A stretch of DNA of 58,262 nt from Lachnospiraceae bacterium (GTDB lineage Bacteria; Bacillota; Clostridia; Lachnospirales; Lachnospiraceae): assembly GCA_015057405.1 (NCBI GenBank), contig SVEK01000019.1, forward strand, positions 1 through 58,262, in the 5' to 3' direction. A program made the translations under genes and the position numbers. This document shows positions 1 through 8,198 of the stretch, in pieces (the stretch's first letter is position 1; every line of letters begins with the position of its first letter). Below the pieces are notes generated by a model. The model made no database searches, was not told the origin of the DNA, and was given only the letters and a program-made list of their open reading frames with translations.

Positions 1-1
1 C

Positions 2-370
2 AGAGATAATTATAATTTTTGGATGCGTCTAACACAGGATCCTACGTTTATGGGATTGACATATTCAGCAGAAGATATTCGTAATCGCTTGCATAGTGCC
101 GGTATACAAAAAGGATTTTTCCAAGTGACGGTTGGAGAACATACAGCAACTCAATTTTTATCAGAAGGTAAAAATACGGCTGCGGTTTATAGCAAAGCAT
201 ATTATGATGACCAATACTATAATTATGTTAAAAGTGGAGGCATTTGCAGAGATTATGAGTCGGGGGATGTCTTTAAAATTGACGGAGAAGAATATACGGT
301 TAATGCGGATAGGAAATTAGATGTTCCTTATGGGGTAGATATATGGAACATAGAATGGCCCCAGAAATAA
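2..370 (+). CDS. 3' end of an unrecognised protein (5' end outside the window)
   Basis: The reading frame is open to the left edge of the window: seven codons precede the first Met at 23, so the gene almost certainly starts outside. The visible C-terminal part is about 122 residues, soluble, rich in Tyr and Asp, with no membrane segment and no motif I recognise. It could be the C-terminal domain of a larger secreted or polymorphic-toxin-like protein, but nothing in the sequence proves this. A tiny overlapping ORF (355-462) and a group II intron fragment follow directly, so the gene sits at the edge of a rearranged region. Confidence 0.55.
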   Translation, partial: RDNYNFWMRLTQDPTFMGLTYSAEDIRNRLHSAGIQKGFFQVTVGEHTATQFLSEGKNTAAVYSKAYYDDQYYNYVKSGGICRDYESGDVFKIDGEEYTVNADRKLDVPYGVDIWNIEWPQK

Positions 371-462
371 TATACAAAATGAAGTTGGAATTGAGCCATA
401 GTGGTTATTATGCACTTGAAAATTTCAGGCTTACGGAGAGATTGAAAGCTTACGAAGATTAG
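355..462 (+). CDS. Tiny ORF, possibly a truncated gene
   Basis: This 35-codon ORF overlaps the end of the previous gene by 16 bases and ends 4 bases before the group II intron 5' end at 467. The residues are polar and charged, with no recognised domain and no strong ribosome site of its own. It may be the start of a gene cut off by the intron event, or a chance ORF. Confidence 0.25.
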   Translation: MAPEIIYKMKLELSHSGYYALENFRLTERLKAYED

Positions 463-466
463 AATT

Positions 467-1028
467 GTGCGCCCAGGCAAGGGCAATTAACCTAACAGGT
501 GGAAATCTTGTCTGATTAAGGTTTAGCCAACCAACAGTAGCGAGTCTTGAACTGTCGTCAGTAATGGTGGGAGTTAAGCGTAGACAGCGAGCAAGTAGGG
601 TTGCAATGCGATTGAGCCTCGAAAGGTTTGTGTTTCAGAGGGCTGACATGGTAATTCACATGGAAAGCAATATCATGCAGAGCGTAAATGGCGAGCGCTA
701 CATGGCACTGCGGGGCAAAGAGCCAATCATGCTTGACATTGTGGTTAATTAGTCAACTGGGGAGAGTCTATCGCTTCTTGGAAACAAGTACGTTACACCA
801 ACTAGAAGATGGAGACGGACGGATGAGTGGTAGGCAGTCGGATAGCTTCATAGTACCGAGGAAACTGAGTAATGCCAGTGGAGGGAAGGGGGCTACATAA
901 TAACGGTCTTTCTGAGGACACATTATCCGTACTCAGGGACGGAGGAAATAATGGGAACGAAATTGGAAAGAATAATGGAAATCTCGGCAACTACGCCGAA
1001 GCCGGAGTTCACATCAAGGTACACATAA
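467..1028 (+). mobile_element. Group II intron, 5' fragment only
   Basis: The fragment opens with GTGCGCCCAG, the classic bacterial group II intron 5' end. About 480 bases of AUG-poor, highly structured sequence typical of intron domain I and the following domains come next. At 951 an ORF starts behind a GGAGG site; its first residues (MGTKLERIMEIS..., then TPKPEFTS) match the usual N-terminus of intron-encoded reverse transcriptases. Homology stops at about 1020: no reverse-transcriptase core, no domain V hairpin and no 3' end are present. The intron is therefore a dead remnant and cannot splice or move by itself. Confidence 0.85.
951..1028 (+). pseudogene. Group II intron reverse transcriptase/maturase, N-terminal stub
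   Basis: About 23 codons look like the beginning of a group II intron-encoded protein (basic N-terminus, TPKPEFTS motif leading into the RT-0 region). The frame then runs into TAA at 1026-1028, where unrelated sequence begins. A normal protein of this family is 400-600 residues and includes a YADD-type catalytic site, which is absent here. The stub has a good ribosome site (GGAGG about 9 bases before the ATG), consistent with once-active expression. Confidence 0.75.
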
Positions 1029-1032
1029 TGAA

Positions 1033-1824
1033 TTGGTAAAAGAAGATGGAATTACTACATTTGTATCAGGTGGTGTAAAACCAAACAAAAATATAGTGAA
1101 GCTGCCACGTGTATTTAAGCAAATGATAGATTACGAATATAATGTAAAGATATCAACAGAAAAGTATGAGGAATGCAAGAGGCGTCTTCACGAAGAAATG
1201 GCGATGGAAACCGATACAATTCAACAGACCGGAGAGAGCCTGTTTCGTATGAAGCAACTGATTAGTGATACAGCATATGCAAGATTCCGTTACGCTATTT
1301 TTCCGCAAGTAATTGAAAATAAAGGCTTAAACAGAATACTTGCCAAAGCAGATGAAAGTTTGAATTCTTATGATTTGCTGGAGGGGCTTTCCTATGTAAC
1401 AACCGATGTAAACAGAAGTATGAAAGAACTGATTACATACATCAGAGAAAATAAAGAAACGGAAAAGGCTGTTACTAATTTGACTTACGAGGAAATCATA
1501 AAGGCGTATCCGAAGCTGGCGGAGAAGTTTGCAGAATTCATGCAAAAATACGGAAATCGCTCTGATTTTAATTGTTATTGTTTCGTCTCCAAATCATGGA
1601 AGGATGACCCTGAACGATTTTTGGGAACTTTACGTACTGTGCTTCGCAGTACGGATGTCGGGATACTGACAAAGGAAGAGAGCGAACAGAAATTTGTTGG
1701 ATTGATGGAACGAATAAAATCAACGATGAAGGATAAAAGCTATTCCAAATTTGAAAAAAGGGTACATGCGGTGAGATATTACCATCTTGGCAGATTTTAT
1801 AATTCTGTCAAGGACGTTTTTTAA
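1033..1824 (+). pseudogene. PEP-synthase / rifampicin-phosphotransferase-like enzyme, internal fragment
   Basis: A 263-residue open frame resembles the central part of PEP/pyruvate-binding phosphotransferases. The segment around LLEGLSYVTTDVNRSM resembles the family's region GLPGNVTTEM, and the segment around KYGNRSDFNCYCFVSKSWKDDP matches the family's FGHRG...RPRWREDP stretch. The N-terminal ATP-grasp domain is missing, cut off at the intron fragment. The C-terminal swivelling domain with the phosphorylated histidine is missing too. Full-length relatives are about 800-900 residues. The only possible start is a TTG at 1033 with no ribosome site, so this is probably an untranslated remnant. 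Confidence 0.65.
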
Positions 1825-2089
1825 TGCTTTTTTGACAGGAAAGATACGATATAATAATTGCTTCGACAAAATGTACTTGAAGTACAGTGAATTGTTCGGT
1901 CGCTGAAAGTGCCGCGAACTACCGTAAAATGTCGAAAAATGCTTGAAAATCGTAAATAGAATATGGTATCATAATGATAAATATTTTTTGTAAGAATATC
2001 ATTCGGATTGACATGCGTAGAAGGATGTTGTTCTAAGTTAAAAGGAGTTAACTGAGTATTGCTATAATAATTATACTGGAGGGATATTT

Positions 2090-4159
2090 ATGAAGGAATT
2101 TTTACAAAAAAAACAAGACTATACAATAATGAACTGGTGGGCAATGACTGCGTGGACCATCATGGGAGGCTTTTTGTCGATTGCTTACATTGTTCAGGCT
2201 ATTAGGGGAGTAAACAGAACAACAGACATAATCGGAATTGTTATTTTCCTGCTTGTTCCTAATATTGTTTGCTGGTTTAGGTATAAACGTAATCCGGAAG
2301 ACAAGGCAATTAAGGCTATAATACCAATGTCATATGGTGTCGCTTTGTTCTTAATATTGTATATTGGAAAAACACCGCTTGTCAGTATGTATGCATTACC
2401 GATGCTTGTTGCGATTATGGTATATACAAGAACCCGTTTGTCATTGTTGGTAAGTGTAGTGCTTACAGCAGAAAATATGGTAGCGCTTGTAATGAATCAG
2501 TATATACGTAAGACTTGGAGCATGGATGGTTCTGAGATTTTAATATATATTATTGCTTTTGTCATATTGTCTGTAATGTATACCATTTCTACATATCTTG
2601 CGCAGACCTTGCAGAATCGTAGACTAGAACAGACAAAGGCAGAACGTGATAAGGTTGCCGAAACTGTGGAAAAAGTTAAAGTGGCAAGTAGTGCTGTAGT
2701 AGATGGTGTTACTGTTGTAAAAGAATTGGCGGATGAAAACAGACAGAGTGCATCAACCATAGTGTTTGATATGGAATCTATAACGGATAGCAATACAACA
2801 TTAAAAGAAAGAACTGATTCTTCTCTTCAAATGACACAGACAATATCCGGACAGGTGTCACATGTATCCTCATTGGTTGAGGAAATGGTTACGTTAGTTT
2901 CAGAATCAGCGACTCATGCCGGACAGAGTAATGAGCAGTTGAAGGATGTTATTACTTCTACCAGTGAGATTAGAAGCCTGACAACAGAAGTTGAAGCTAT
3001 ATTACGTGAGTTTAAGGAAGAGTTTTTACGAGTGCAGTCAGAAACCGGAACAATCAATAGTATTTCGGATCAGACAAATCTGCTTGCACTTAATGCTTCT
3101 ATTGAAGCAGCCAGAGCAGGAGAAGCAGGACGTGGTTTTTCTGTAGTTGCTGATGAAATTAGAGATTTGTCAGAAGGAACAAAAGCATCGTCAGCCAGCA
3201 TTATGGATGCGTTGGACGTATTAGCAGATACTTCTGATAAGATGACAAACTCTGTAGAGCGTATTATTGTATTGATTGCAAAGGCTGTAGAAGAAATTGA
3301 AACAGTAGGAAATAGTGTTGCATCCATTAATGAAGACAGTATTCACTTAGGTGAAAATATTAATATTATCAATCAGGCAATGGAAGAAGTAGAAGCTTCT
3401 AATATGCAAATGGTTGATAATATGAATGAAATAAGCAACATAATGAATGCTGTTACTGATAAGATTGAAGAAACTTCCTGCAGTTCTGAAGAGATGAAGG
3501 TTAAAAATGAGGAAACTTCTGCTAATGTTATTAACATAGAGCAAATTGTTGGTCGTCTTGTAGAGGAATTGGGAACCGGTGGATTCATGACAGTGGCTGA
3601 TATTAAGCCTAATATGAAGTTGACTATAACACAGGATAAGCTCGAAGAAGCGATTTACGGAGAAATTGCAGAGGTTGACGGGAATATTTTAACCGTACAG
3701 TGTGAAAACTTTGATAACAAAACATTTAAGGATATTATAGAAACAGTTGTTATAAGTATTACAGTTAATAATACTGTATATCATTGGAAGAATGCTATGT
3801 TTGAGCCTATAAACGGCAAAATGGTTCGTATCATCGTGCATGGAGAACCAACGGTTGCAAATCGTAGAAAGTATCCAAGAGCACCGCTTGCGAATGCATG
3901 TGAATTTAGTATAAAAAATGGCATGTCTATGTTAGGCAATATGGTTAATATCAGTGCCGGCGGATTTGCATTTTCTTCACATGAAAAATTAGAAGCAGGA
4001 CAGTTAATTAGACTTAGCATTTCAAATTTCGTAGTAAAGGAACCTTTAGCGGGTGTAATTATTCGTGTTACAGATATGAAGGATGGTTCTACACAGTATG
4101 GTTGTCGTATGCTGGATGACAACCGGACAATTGAGGAGTATGTTGAGAAAAACCTTTAA
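2090..4159 (+). CDS. Membrane methyl-accepting signalling protein fused to a PilZ c-di-GMP domain
   Basis: The 689-residue protein has three parts. Residues about 15-180 form six hydrophobic segments with almost no extracellular domain. Residues about 190-490 are a long coiled-coil methyl-accepting signalling domain with the hairpin tip [20 protein letters not shown] and [11 protein letters not shown], which normally docks CheA/CheW. Residues about 495-689 contain a PilZ domain with RRKYPR (592-597) and NISAGG (620-625), the two c-di-GMP-binding motifs. A YcgR-N-like stretch precedes PilZ. No HAMP domain is visible. The start has GGAGGG 6 bases upstream. The likely role is to couple c-di-GMP level, and perhaps membrane state, to a chemotaxis-like array. 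The module assignments are firm; the signal is unknown. Confidence 0.9.
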   Translation: MKEFLQKKQDYTIMNWWAMTAWTIMGGFLSIAYIVQAIRGVNRTTDIIGIVIFLLVPNIVCWFRYKRNPEDKAIKAIIPMSYGVALFLILYIGKTPLVSMYALPMLVAIMVYTRTRLSLLVSVVLTAENMVALVMNQYIRKTWSMDGSEILIYIIAFVILSVMYTISTYLAQTLQNRRLEQTKAERDKVAETVEKVKVASSAVVDGVTVVKELADENRQSASTIVFDMESITDSNTTLKERTDSSLQMTQTISGQVSHVSSLVEEMVTLVSESATHAGQSNEQLKDVITSTSEIRSLTTEVEAILREFKEEFLRVQSETGTINSISDQTNLLALNASIEAARAGEAGRGFSVVADEIRDLSEGTKASSASIMDALDVLADTSDKMTNSVERIIVLIAKAVEEIETVGNSVASINEDSIHLGENINIINQAMEEVEASNMQMVDNMNEISNIMNAVTDKIEETSCSSEEMKVKNEETSANVINIEQIVGRLVEELGTGGFMTVADIKPNMKLTITQDKLEEAIYGEIAEVDGNILTVQCENFDNKTFKDIIETVVISITVNNTVYHWKNAMFEPINGKMVRIIVHGEPTVANRRKYPRAPLANACEFSIKNGMSMLGNMVNISAGGFAFSSHEKLEAGQLIRLSISNFVVKEPLAGVIIRVTDMKDGSTQYGCRMLDDNRTIEEYVEKNL

Positions 4160-4199
4160 GATAATGTATAATTAATCTAAAATAATATGTGGTTTATGG

Positions 4200-4234
4200 G
4201 AAACGAGGTGAGATAATTGCCTCGTTTCTTTCTT
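4200..4234 (+). terminator. Intrinsic terminator after the MCP-PilZ gene
   Basis: GAAACGAGG (4200-4208) pairs perfectly with CCTCGTTTC (4220-4228), followed by a T-rich tract. It ends transcription of the upstream gene. A copy of the dispersed repeat begins immediately after it. Confidence 0.8.
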
Positions 4235-4236
4235 AC

Positions 4237-4285
4237 TTACTAGGAAATTTCTTTGAAATTGTCCTAGTAAGCAAAAGCGCTCCGC
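4237..4285 (+). repeat. Dispersed hairpin repeat, truncated copy 1
   Basis: The first about 49 bases of the repeat are identical to the copies at 32536 and 47195: hairpin ACTAGGAAATTTC / GAAATTGTCCTAGT, then GCAAAAGCGCTCCGC. Identity stops at 4285, so hairpins 2-4 are missing. Like the other copies it follows a terminator T tract. Confidence 0.9.
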
Positions 4286-4472
4286 TACACTGTTAAATTA
4301 TTTTTCTATTAAAATGCACCAACTTGATAATAATGAAAGTTTGTACTATCATCGTTATATAATGTGTCGCTGATGATGGACATACATAAAATGTTAAAGG
4401 TCACTTGGTGTATGAATTTGAAGTTATGGTAAATTGCAGGATAATAACCTGCTATAATTAAGGAGGTCGCTT
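4286..4472. other. Intergenic region before the macro-domain gene
   Basis: No gene is visible. There is a short dyad GCAGG-N6-CCTGC (about 4436-4452) directly before a TATAAT (4453-4458), which may be an operator over the promoter of the next gene; no good -35 is evident. AAGGAGG lies just before the start codon. Confidence 0.4.
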
Positions 4473-5540
4473 ATGCCCTTTGAAATAGTACGAAATGATA
4501 TTGTTAATATGCACGTGGATGCAGTGGTGAATTCTGCAAATCCGAATCCCGTTATTGGAACCGGGGTGGATAGCGGAATACATAAGAAAGCCGGACAAGG
4601 ATTGTTTGATGCCCGGAAGGAAATTGGTTGTATAGAGTTTGGTGATGCTGTTATTACCCCGGGATTCGAATTGAATGCAAAATATGTTATTCATACGGTA
4701 GGACCTATATGGAAGGATGGAAAACATCGGGAAGAACAGATATTGTCTTCGTGTTACCGGAAGTCGTTGGCATTAGCAAAAGAGAATCAGTGTGATTCCA
4801 TTGCGTTTCCGTTGATTGCTACCGGTAATTATGGATTTCCTAAGCCCTTGGCATTACAGATTGCCATACATGAAATCAGTACATTTCTTTTGGAAAATGA
4901 AATGCTGATTTATCTGGTTGTGTTTGAAAAGGAATCATTTGTGTTATCGGAAAAACTGTTCAAGTCGGTAAACAGTTATATTGATGAAAAATATATTAGC
5001 AAAAAGATGTTTGATGAATATAAGATATGCCGGGAAGGTTTTTCTGCCGGTAGACGGAGTAAGACTAGATCTGGATTTGGCAGAAATAAACATATTCCAA
5101 GGGCGTGCTTTTCACCGAAAGACCGGGAAGAACATTTTGATATGGCTGTAAATTCTTGTATGCCAATGGATTCTGATAATTTAGGGAATATGTTGAAGAA
5201 TTTGGATGCAGGCTTTTCAGAGACTCTTTTGAGTTTGATTGATCGTTCAGGAAAGAAGGATTCAGAAATCTACAAGAAGGCAAATGTAGATAGAAAATTA
5301 TTCTCCAAAATACGGAATAACATGGAATATAAACCATCTAAGACAACCGCATTGGCTTTTGCATTTGCTTTGGAATTGGATATTGACGAAACGAAGGATT
5401 TTATTGGTCGTGCAGGATATGCCCTCTCCCATAGTAGCAAATTTGACGTAATAATTGAGTATTTCCTAATTCATAAAAACTATGATGTGTTCGAATTAAA
5501 TCAGGTATTATTTGCATTTGATCAACCACTTATATTTTAG
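4473..5540 (+). CDS. Macro-domain protein with a C-terminal helical, DNA-binding-like region
   Basis: Residues 1 to about 165 are a macro domain (ADP-ribose / O-acetyl-ADP-ribose binding). The visible motifs are GDIVNMHVDAVVNSANP-like (here NDIVNMHVDAVVNSANP), the GTGVDSGIHKKAG loop and FPLIATGNYGFP. Such domains bind ADP-ribose and often remove it from proteins or process its derivatives. Residues about 165-245 are a linker rich in basic residues. Residues about 245-355 form an all-helical region (TLLSLIDRSGKKDSEIYKKANVDRKLFSKI) that reads like an XRE-type helix-turn-helix with a further helical tail. The combination recurs in Clostridia, but I do not know its target. A good AAGGAGG supports the ATG at 4473. 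Confidence 0.85.
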   Translation: MPFEIVRNDIVNMHVDAVVNSANPNPVIGTGVDSGIHKKAGQGLFDARKEIGCIEFGDAVITPGFELNAKYVIHTVGPIWKDGKHREEQILSSCYRKSLALAKENQCDSIAFPLIATGNYGFPKPLALQIAIHEISTFLLENEMLIYLVVFEKESFVLSEKLFKSVNSYIDEKYISKKMFDEYKICREGFSAGRRSKTRSGFGRNKHIPRACFSPKDREEHFDMAVNSCMPMDSDNLGNMLKNLDAGFSETLLSLIDRSGKKDSEIYKKANVDRKLFSKIRNNMEYKPSKTTALAFAFALELDIDETKDFIGRAGYALSHSSKFDVIIEYFLIHKNYDVFELNQVLFAFDQPLIF

Positions 5541-5683
5541 TTGAGTCAAAACAGGTGAAAAATTTGTCTCAGACATTTCTAACTCAAGCGTAACTTGAAT
5601 TATTTTTTCTGATTTCTGTGCACACTTGCTGAACATTTTTTCCGCTCTTATGTATTATGGATTATGTAAGGAGGGGGCGTAAT

Positions 5684-5965
5684 ATGAAAGAAAAAAATGT
5701 GATTTATTATTTGCTTAGAGAACGAACCGTTGCGAAACGGGAAAAAAGCGGAGAATATTATAATGATTTTCTTTTCAAAGGCGGAAAATGGGTTGAAGAT
5801 GAAGCGGGTGTCATTATGGACTATCTGGTTGGCTTTGATTCTACGGAACCAATTGGTTCGCCCTATCGGTTTGGTTGCACAAGTATGTTGATGGAGATTG
5901 AAGAAATATCAGAAAAAAAGGCTGTTTCCATTATGAATCAACAGATATTAGGAGGGATAATATGA
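5684..5965 (+). CDS. Small hypothetical protein upstream of the HTH-HD gene
   Basis: The 93-residue start at ATG 5684 is chosen over the in-frame ATG at 5657 because AGGAGGGGG lies about 8 bases upstream. The protein is soluble and mixed alpha/beta-looking, with no recognised motif. Its stop codon overlaps the next start (ATGA), so the two genes are translationally coupled and may work together. No function can be assigned. Confidence 0.7.
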   Translation: MKEKNVIYYLLRERTVAKREKSGEYYNDFLFKGGKWVEDEAGVIMDYLVGFDSTEPIGSPYRFGCTSMLMEIEEISEKKAVSIMNQQILGGII

Positions 5966-6777
5966 GTATAGGAACTAACATAAGAAATCTAAGAGAAGAA
6001 AAGGGTTTTACTCAGGAAAAATTAGCTGAGCTGGTAGATGTTTCTTTTCAGGCAGTATCGTCGTGGGAGAGAGATGAATATAAGCCTGATATTGATAAAC
6101 TTCTGCGGCTTGCTGATATATTTGATGTGTCACTTTCGGCAATTGCAGAAGAGAAGCGTAAAATATTTAAAACAAAAGAAACAATTTATAATTGGGAACA
6201 CATGAAGACTTATGTAAAGACTACGGCGCGTAATCTTCAAATGTCTGATACGCTAAGTGCGGTAGATTTTGCCCTTGAAGCACATGAGGGTCAAAAAAGG
6301 AAGAAGTCTGACATTCCGTACATTTATCATCCGCTTAATATGGCATGTCATGCTTTTTCGATGGGAATAAAAGAAGATTCTGTTATTTCGGCAATTCTGC
6401 TTCATGATGTAGTTGAGGATTGTAATAAAACTGTTGAAGAACTTCCGGTTTGTGAGGATGCTAAACAAATAGTCCGTTTAGTAAGCCACGAAAAGACAAA
6501 TGGCTCTGACAGGAAAAAGGTTATGGATGCTTACTATGATGCTATCGCTAAAAATCCTAAGGCAGCTCTTGTTAAGTGTATTGACCGTTGTAATAATTTG
6601 ACCACGATGTCCTGGGGACTTAGCAGGGAAAGAATTTATCGAATGATTAACGAAACGGAAATGTATTATCCAAAGCTCCTAAAGGCAATTAAGGCTACAT
6701 TAGAGTATAATGATGCGGCATGGCTCCTTCAGTATCAGATTGAAAGTATGCTTGATATATATAAAAGACTTATGTGA
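5962..6777 (+). CDS. XRE helix-turn-helix fused to an HD hydrolase of the (p)ppGpp-hydrolase type
   Basis: Residues 5-60 are a Cro/CI-type helix-turn-helix (NIRNLREEKGFTQEKLAELV, SFQAVSSWE). Residues about 90-240 are an HD domain of the SpoT/MESH1 class: His123 in YHPLNMA, HDVVED at 148-153, and the second metal motif KCIDRCNN with Asp208. These residues normally bind Mn2+ and remove pyrophosphate from (p)ppGpp. No synthetase domain is present, so hydrolase activity or alarmone sensing is expected. The DNA-binding domain suggests a regulator tuned by a nucleotide. The gene overlaps the upstream small gene by 4 bases. The domains are clear; the substrate is inferred. Confidence 0.85.
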   Translation: MSIGTNIRNLREEKGFTQEKLAELVDVSFQAVSSWERDEYKPDIDKLLRLADIFDVSLSAIAEEKRKIFKTKETIYNWEHMKTYVKTTARNLQMSDTLSAVDFALEAHEGQKRKKSDIPYIYHPLNMACHAFSMGIKEDSVISAILLHDVVEDCNKTVEELPVCEDAKQIVRLVSHEKTNGSDRKKVMDAYYDAIAKNPKAALVKCIDRCNNLTTMSWGLSRERIYRMINETEMYYPKLLKAIKATLEYNDAAWLLQYQIESMLDIYKRLM

Positions 6778-6891
6778 AGTTGTATGAATTAATATAAAAT
6801 TTACTTACGAGAAATAGAGATTTGTGCTAAGATATTATATATAATTTCATATAGTAATAGTTGATGTAAGTCCGGCAACTGACTAATTTTG

Positions 6892-6938
6892 CGTGTAATC
6901 TAACTTGATTTTCATTTTAGATTGCACGTTTATTGTTA
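6892..6938 (+). terminator. Terminator-like hairpin after the HTH-HD gene
   Basis: CGTGTAATCTAA (6892-6903) pairs with TTAGATTGCACG (6917-6928) over 12 positions including one G-U pair, followed by TTTATTGTTAT. Confidence 0.65.
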
Positions 6939-6971
6939 TATTGGCATGTATTTCAAATTGCCCGCTATAAC

Positions 6972-7051
6972 AACTTACTGCAGAGGAATGAACTGCCGCG
7001 GGATACAGATACTGTTAAAGTAACTCACTACAAAGGAACGAACTGCGGTGA
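6972..7051 (+). repeat. Two imperfect direct repeats upstream of the carD-like gene
   Basis: Two about 30-base units lie exactly 50 bases apart: 6972-7001 (AACTTACTGCAGAGGAATGA then ACTGCCGCGG) and 7022-7051 (AACTCACTACAAAGGAACGA then ACTGCGGTGA). Both carry the core GGAAYGAACTGCSG. They occupy the leader of the following gene and may be binding sites or RNA modules. The core resembles the GGGAACGCACTGCGGCGG segment of the dispersed repeat. Confidence 0.6.
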
Positions 7052-7080
7052 TTGTTATTATAAAAAGGAGTTGATTGGGT

Positions 7081-7584
7081 ATGTTTGAGATTAATGATGC
7101 AGTGATTTACGGAAATCAGGGATTGTGTAAGATTGAGGAAATAGGGGAGAGAGATTTTACGGGTGTTAAGAGAGTTTATTATGTTATGAGACCGGTATAT
7201 CAAAGTTCTTCAACAATCTATGTGCCTATAGATAATGAAATGTCTGTGTCAAGAATGAAAAAAATATTATCAGTGGAAGAAATCAAAGAGTTGATATGTA
7301 ATATGCCACAGGAGAATACAAAATGGATTGAAAATGATTCTGTACGTAAAGAAAAATTCAGACAGATTTTAAAAGAAGGCAGTAGAAGTGACTTGATTGG
7401 ACTTATCAGAGCTGTTTATTTCCACAAGAGAGATATTGAAGAAAAAGGGAAAAAACTTCATATCGCAGATGAGAATGCCATGAAAGAAGCAGAAAAACTT
7501 CTATACGATGAATTTGCCTATGTACTACAAATTGAAAGAACAGAAGTATTAAATTACATAATTAGTTCATTTGAAAAAAACTAA
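7081..7584 (+). CDS. CarD/CdnL-family RNA-polymerase-binding regulator
   Basis: The 167-residue protein starts with the family signature: MFEINDAVIYGNQGLCKIEEI followed by YYVMRPVYQSSSTIYVP, the beta-rich domain that contacts the RNA polymerase beta subunit. The rest (MKKILSVEEIKELI onward) is the all-helical C-terminal domain that contacts promoter DNA. ATG 7081 is preferred over a TTG at 7075 because AAGGAG ends 10 bases before it. CarD-type proteins stabilise open promoter complexes and adjust growth- or stress-related transcription. The gene stands alone, with a leader containing the direct repeats at 6972-7051. Confidence 0.9.
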   Translation: MFEINDAVIYGNQGLCKIEEIGERDFTGVKRVYYVMRPVYQSSSTIYVPIDNEMSVSRMKKILSVEEIKELICNMPQENTKWIENDSVRKEKFRQILKEGSRSDLIGLIRAVYFHKRDIEEKGKKLHIADENAMKEAEKLLYDEFAYVLQIERTEVLNYIISSFEKN

Positions 7585-7629
7585 CAGGGAAAATAAATGT
7601 GAAATATATGTGAAATGCAGGTTGTCTTC

Positions 7630-7682
7630 TTGACATGTTTGTAAGATGTAAGTAAACTGTAATTAGTTTCTTGGTGAACTAA
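7630..7682 (+). promoter_or_regulatory. Promoter and probable autoregulatory operator of the MarR gene
   Basis: TTGACA (7630-7635), 17 bases, then TAAACT (7653-7658) make a good sigma-A promoter. Directly downstream lies the perfect dyad TTAGTT-N8-AACTAA (7663-7682), placed where a repressor would block transcription start. MarR proteins usually bind such dyads in their own promoters. Confidence 0.7.
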
Positions 7683-7694
7683 CGAGGAGGAATT

Positions 7695-8129
7695 ATGGAG
7701 ACAAATGAAGTGGTAATGTCAGGTCTGCAATTAAAAAAGCTGCTTTCAAGAAAAGTAGAACCGATTATGCTGGATTGTGATTTGCGACCGGTTGAATTGG
7801 ACATTCTTGTTTTTTTGTACAGCGAAAAGAATATTGATACTGCAAAAGGCATTAGCCGGAAGAAGCATTTGTCTAAAGCCCATGTTTCTAAATCTATAGA
7901 TAATTTACATTCCGGAGGCTTTGTTGAGCTTACGGAAGATAAGGATGACCATAGAATTGTTCATATTTCGTTGACGGAAAAGTCCGGAAAAGTAATCGAT
8001 AAAGTTGCAAAAGTATATGAGGAATGCCGAGAAACTATGCTAAAAGGTATTAGTGAAGAGGAACTTGATATTCTGAAAAAAGTAATAACTAAAATGAATG
8101 AGAATATCAATCACGAGCTTGGAGAGTAA
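7695..8129 (+). CDS. MarR-family transcriptional regulator
   Basis: The 144-residue protein has the winged-helix fold of the MarR family: helices around ELDILVFLYSEKN, a recognition region KKHLSKAHVSKSIDNLHSGGFV, and the wing DKDDHRIVHISLTEKSG. GAGGAGG lies a few bases before the ATG. It probably represses itself through the dyad at 7663-7682 and may control the membrane-protein gene that follows 69 bases later. The ligand is unknown. Confidence 0.9.
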   Translation: METNEVVMSGLQLKKLLSRKVEPIMLDCDLRPVELDILVFLYSEKNIDTAKGISRKKHLSKAHVSKSIDNLHSGGFVELTEDKDDHRIVHISLTEKSGKVIDKVAKVYEECRETMLKGISEEELDILKKVITKMNENINHELGE

Positions 8130-8198
8130 TAGTTGCATGTGATACAGATAAGTGTTAAGTAAATGTAAGAGGTATAATTAGTAAGGAAGGTATTATCT

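Noticed and set aside
564-990. Short ORFs on both strands within the intron fragment
   Set aside because: They lie in structured intron RNA sequence and match no protein pattern.
1862-1936. Possible tRNA
   Set aside because: The outer stem is 7 base pairs and the size is right, but there is no 7-base anticodon loop and no TTCRA T-loop.
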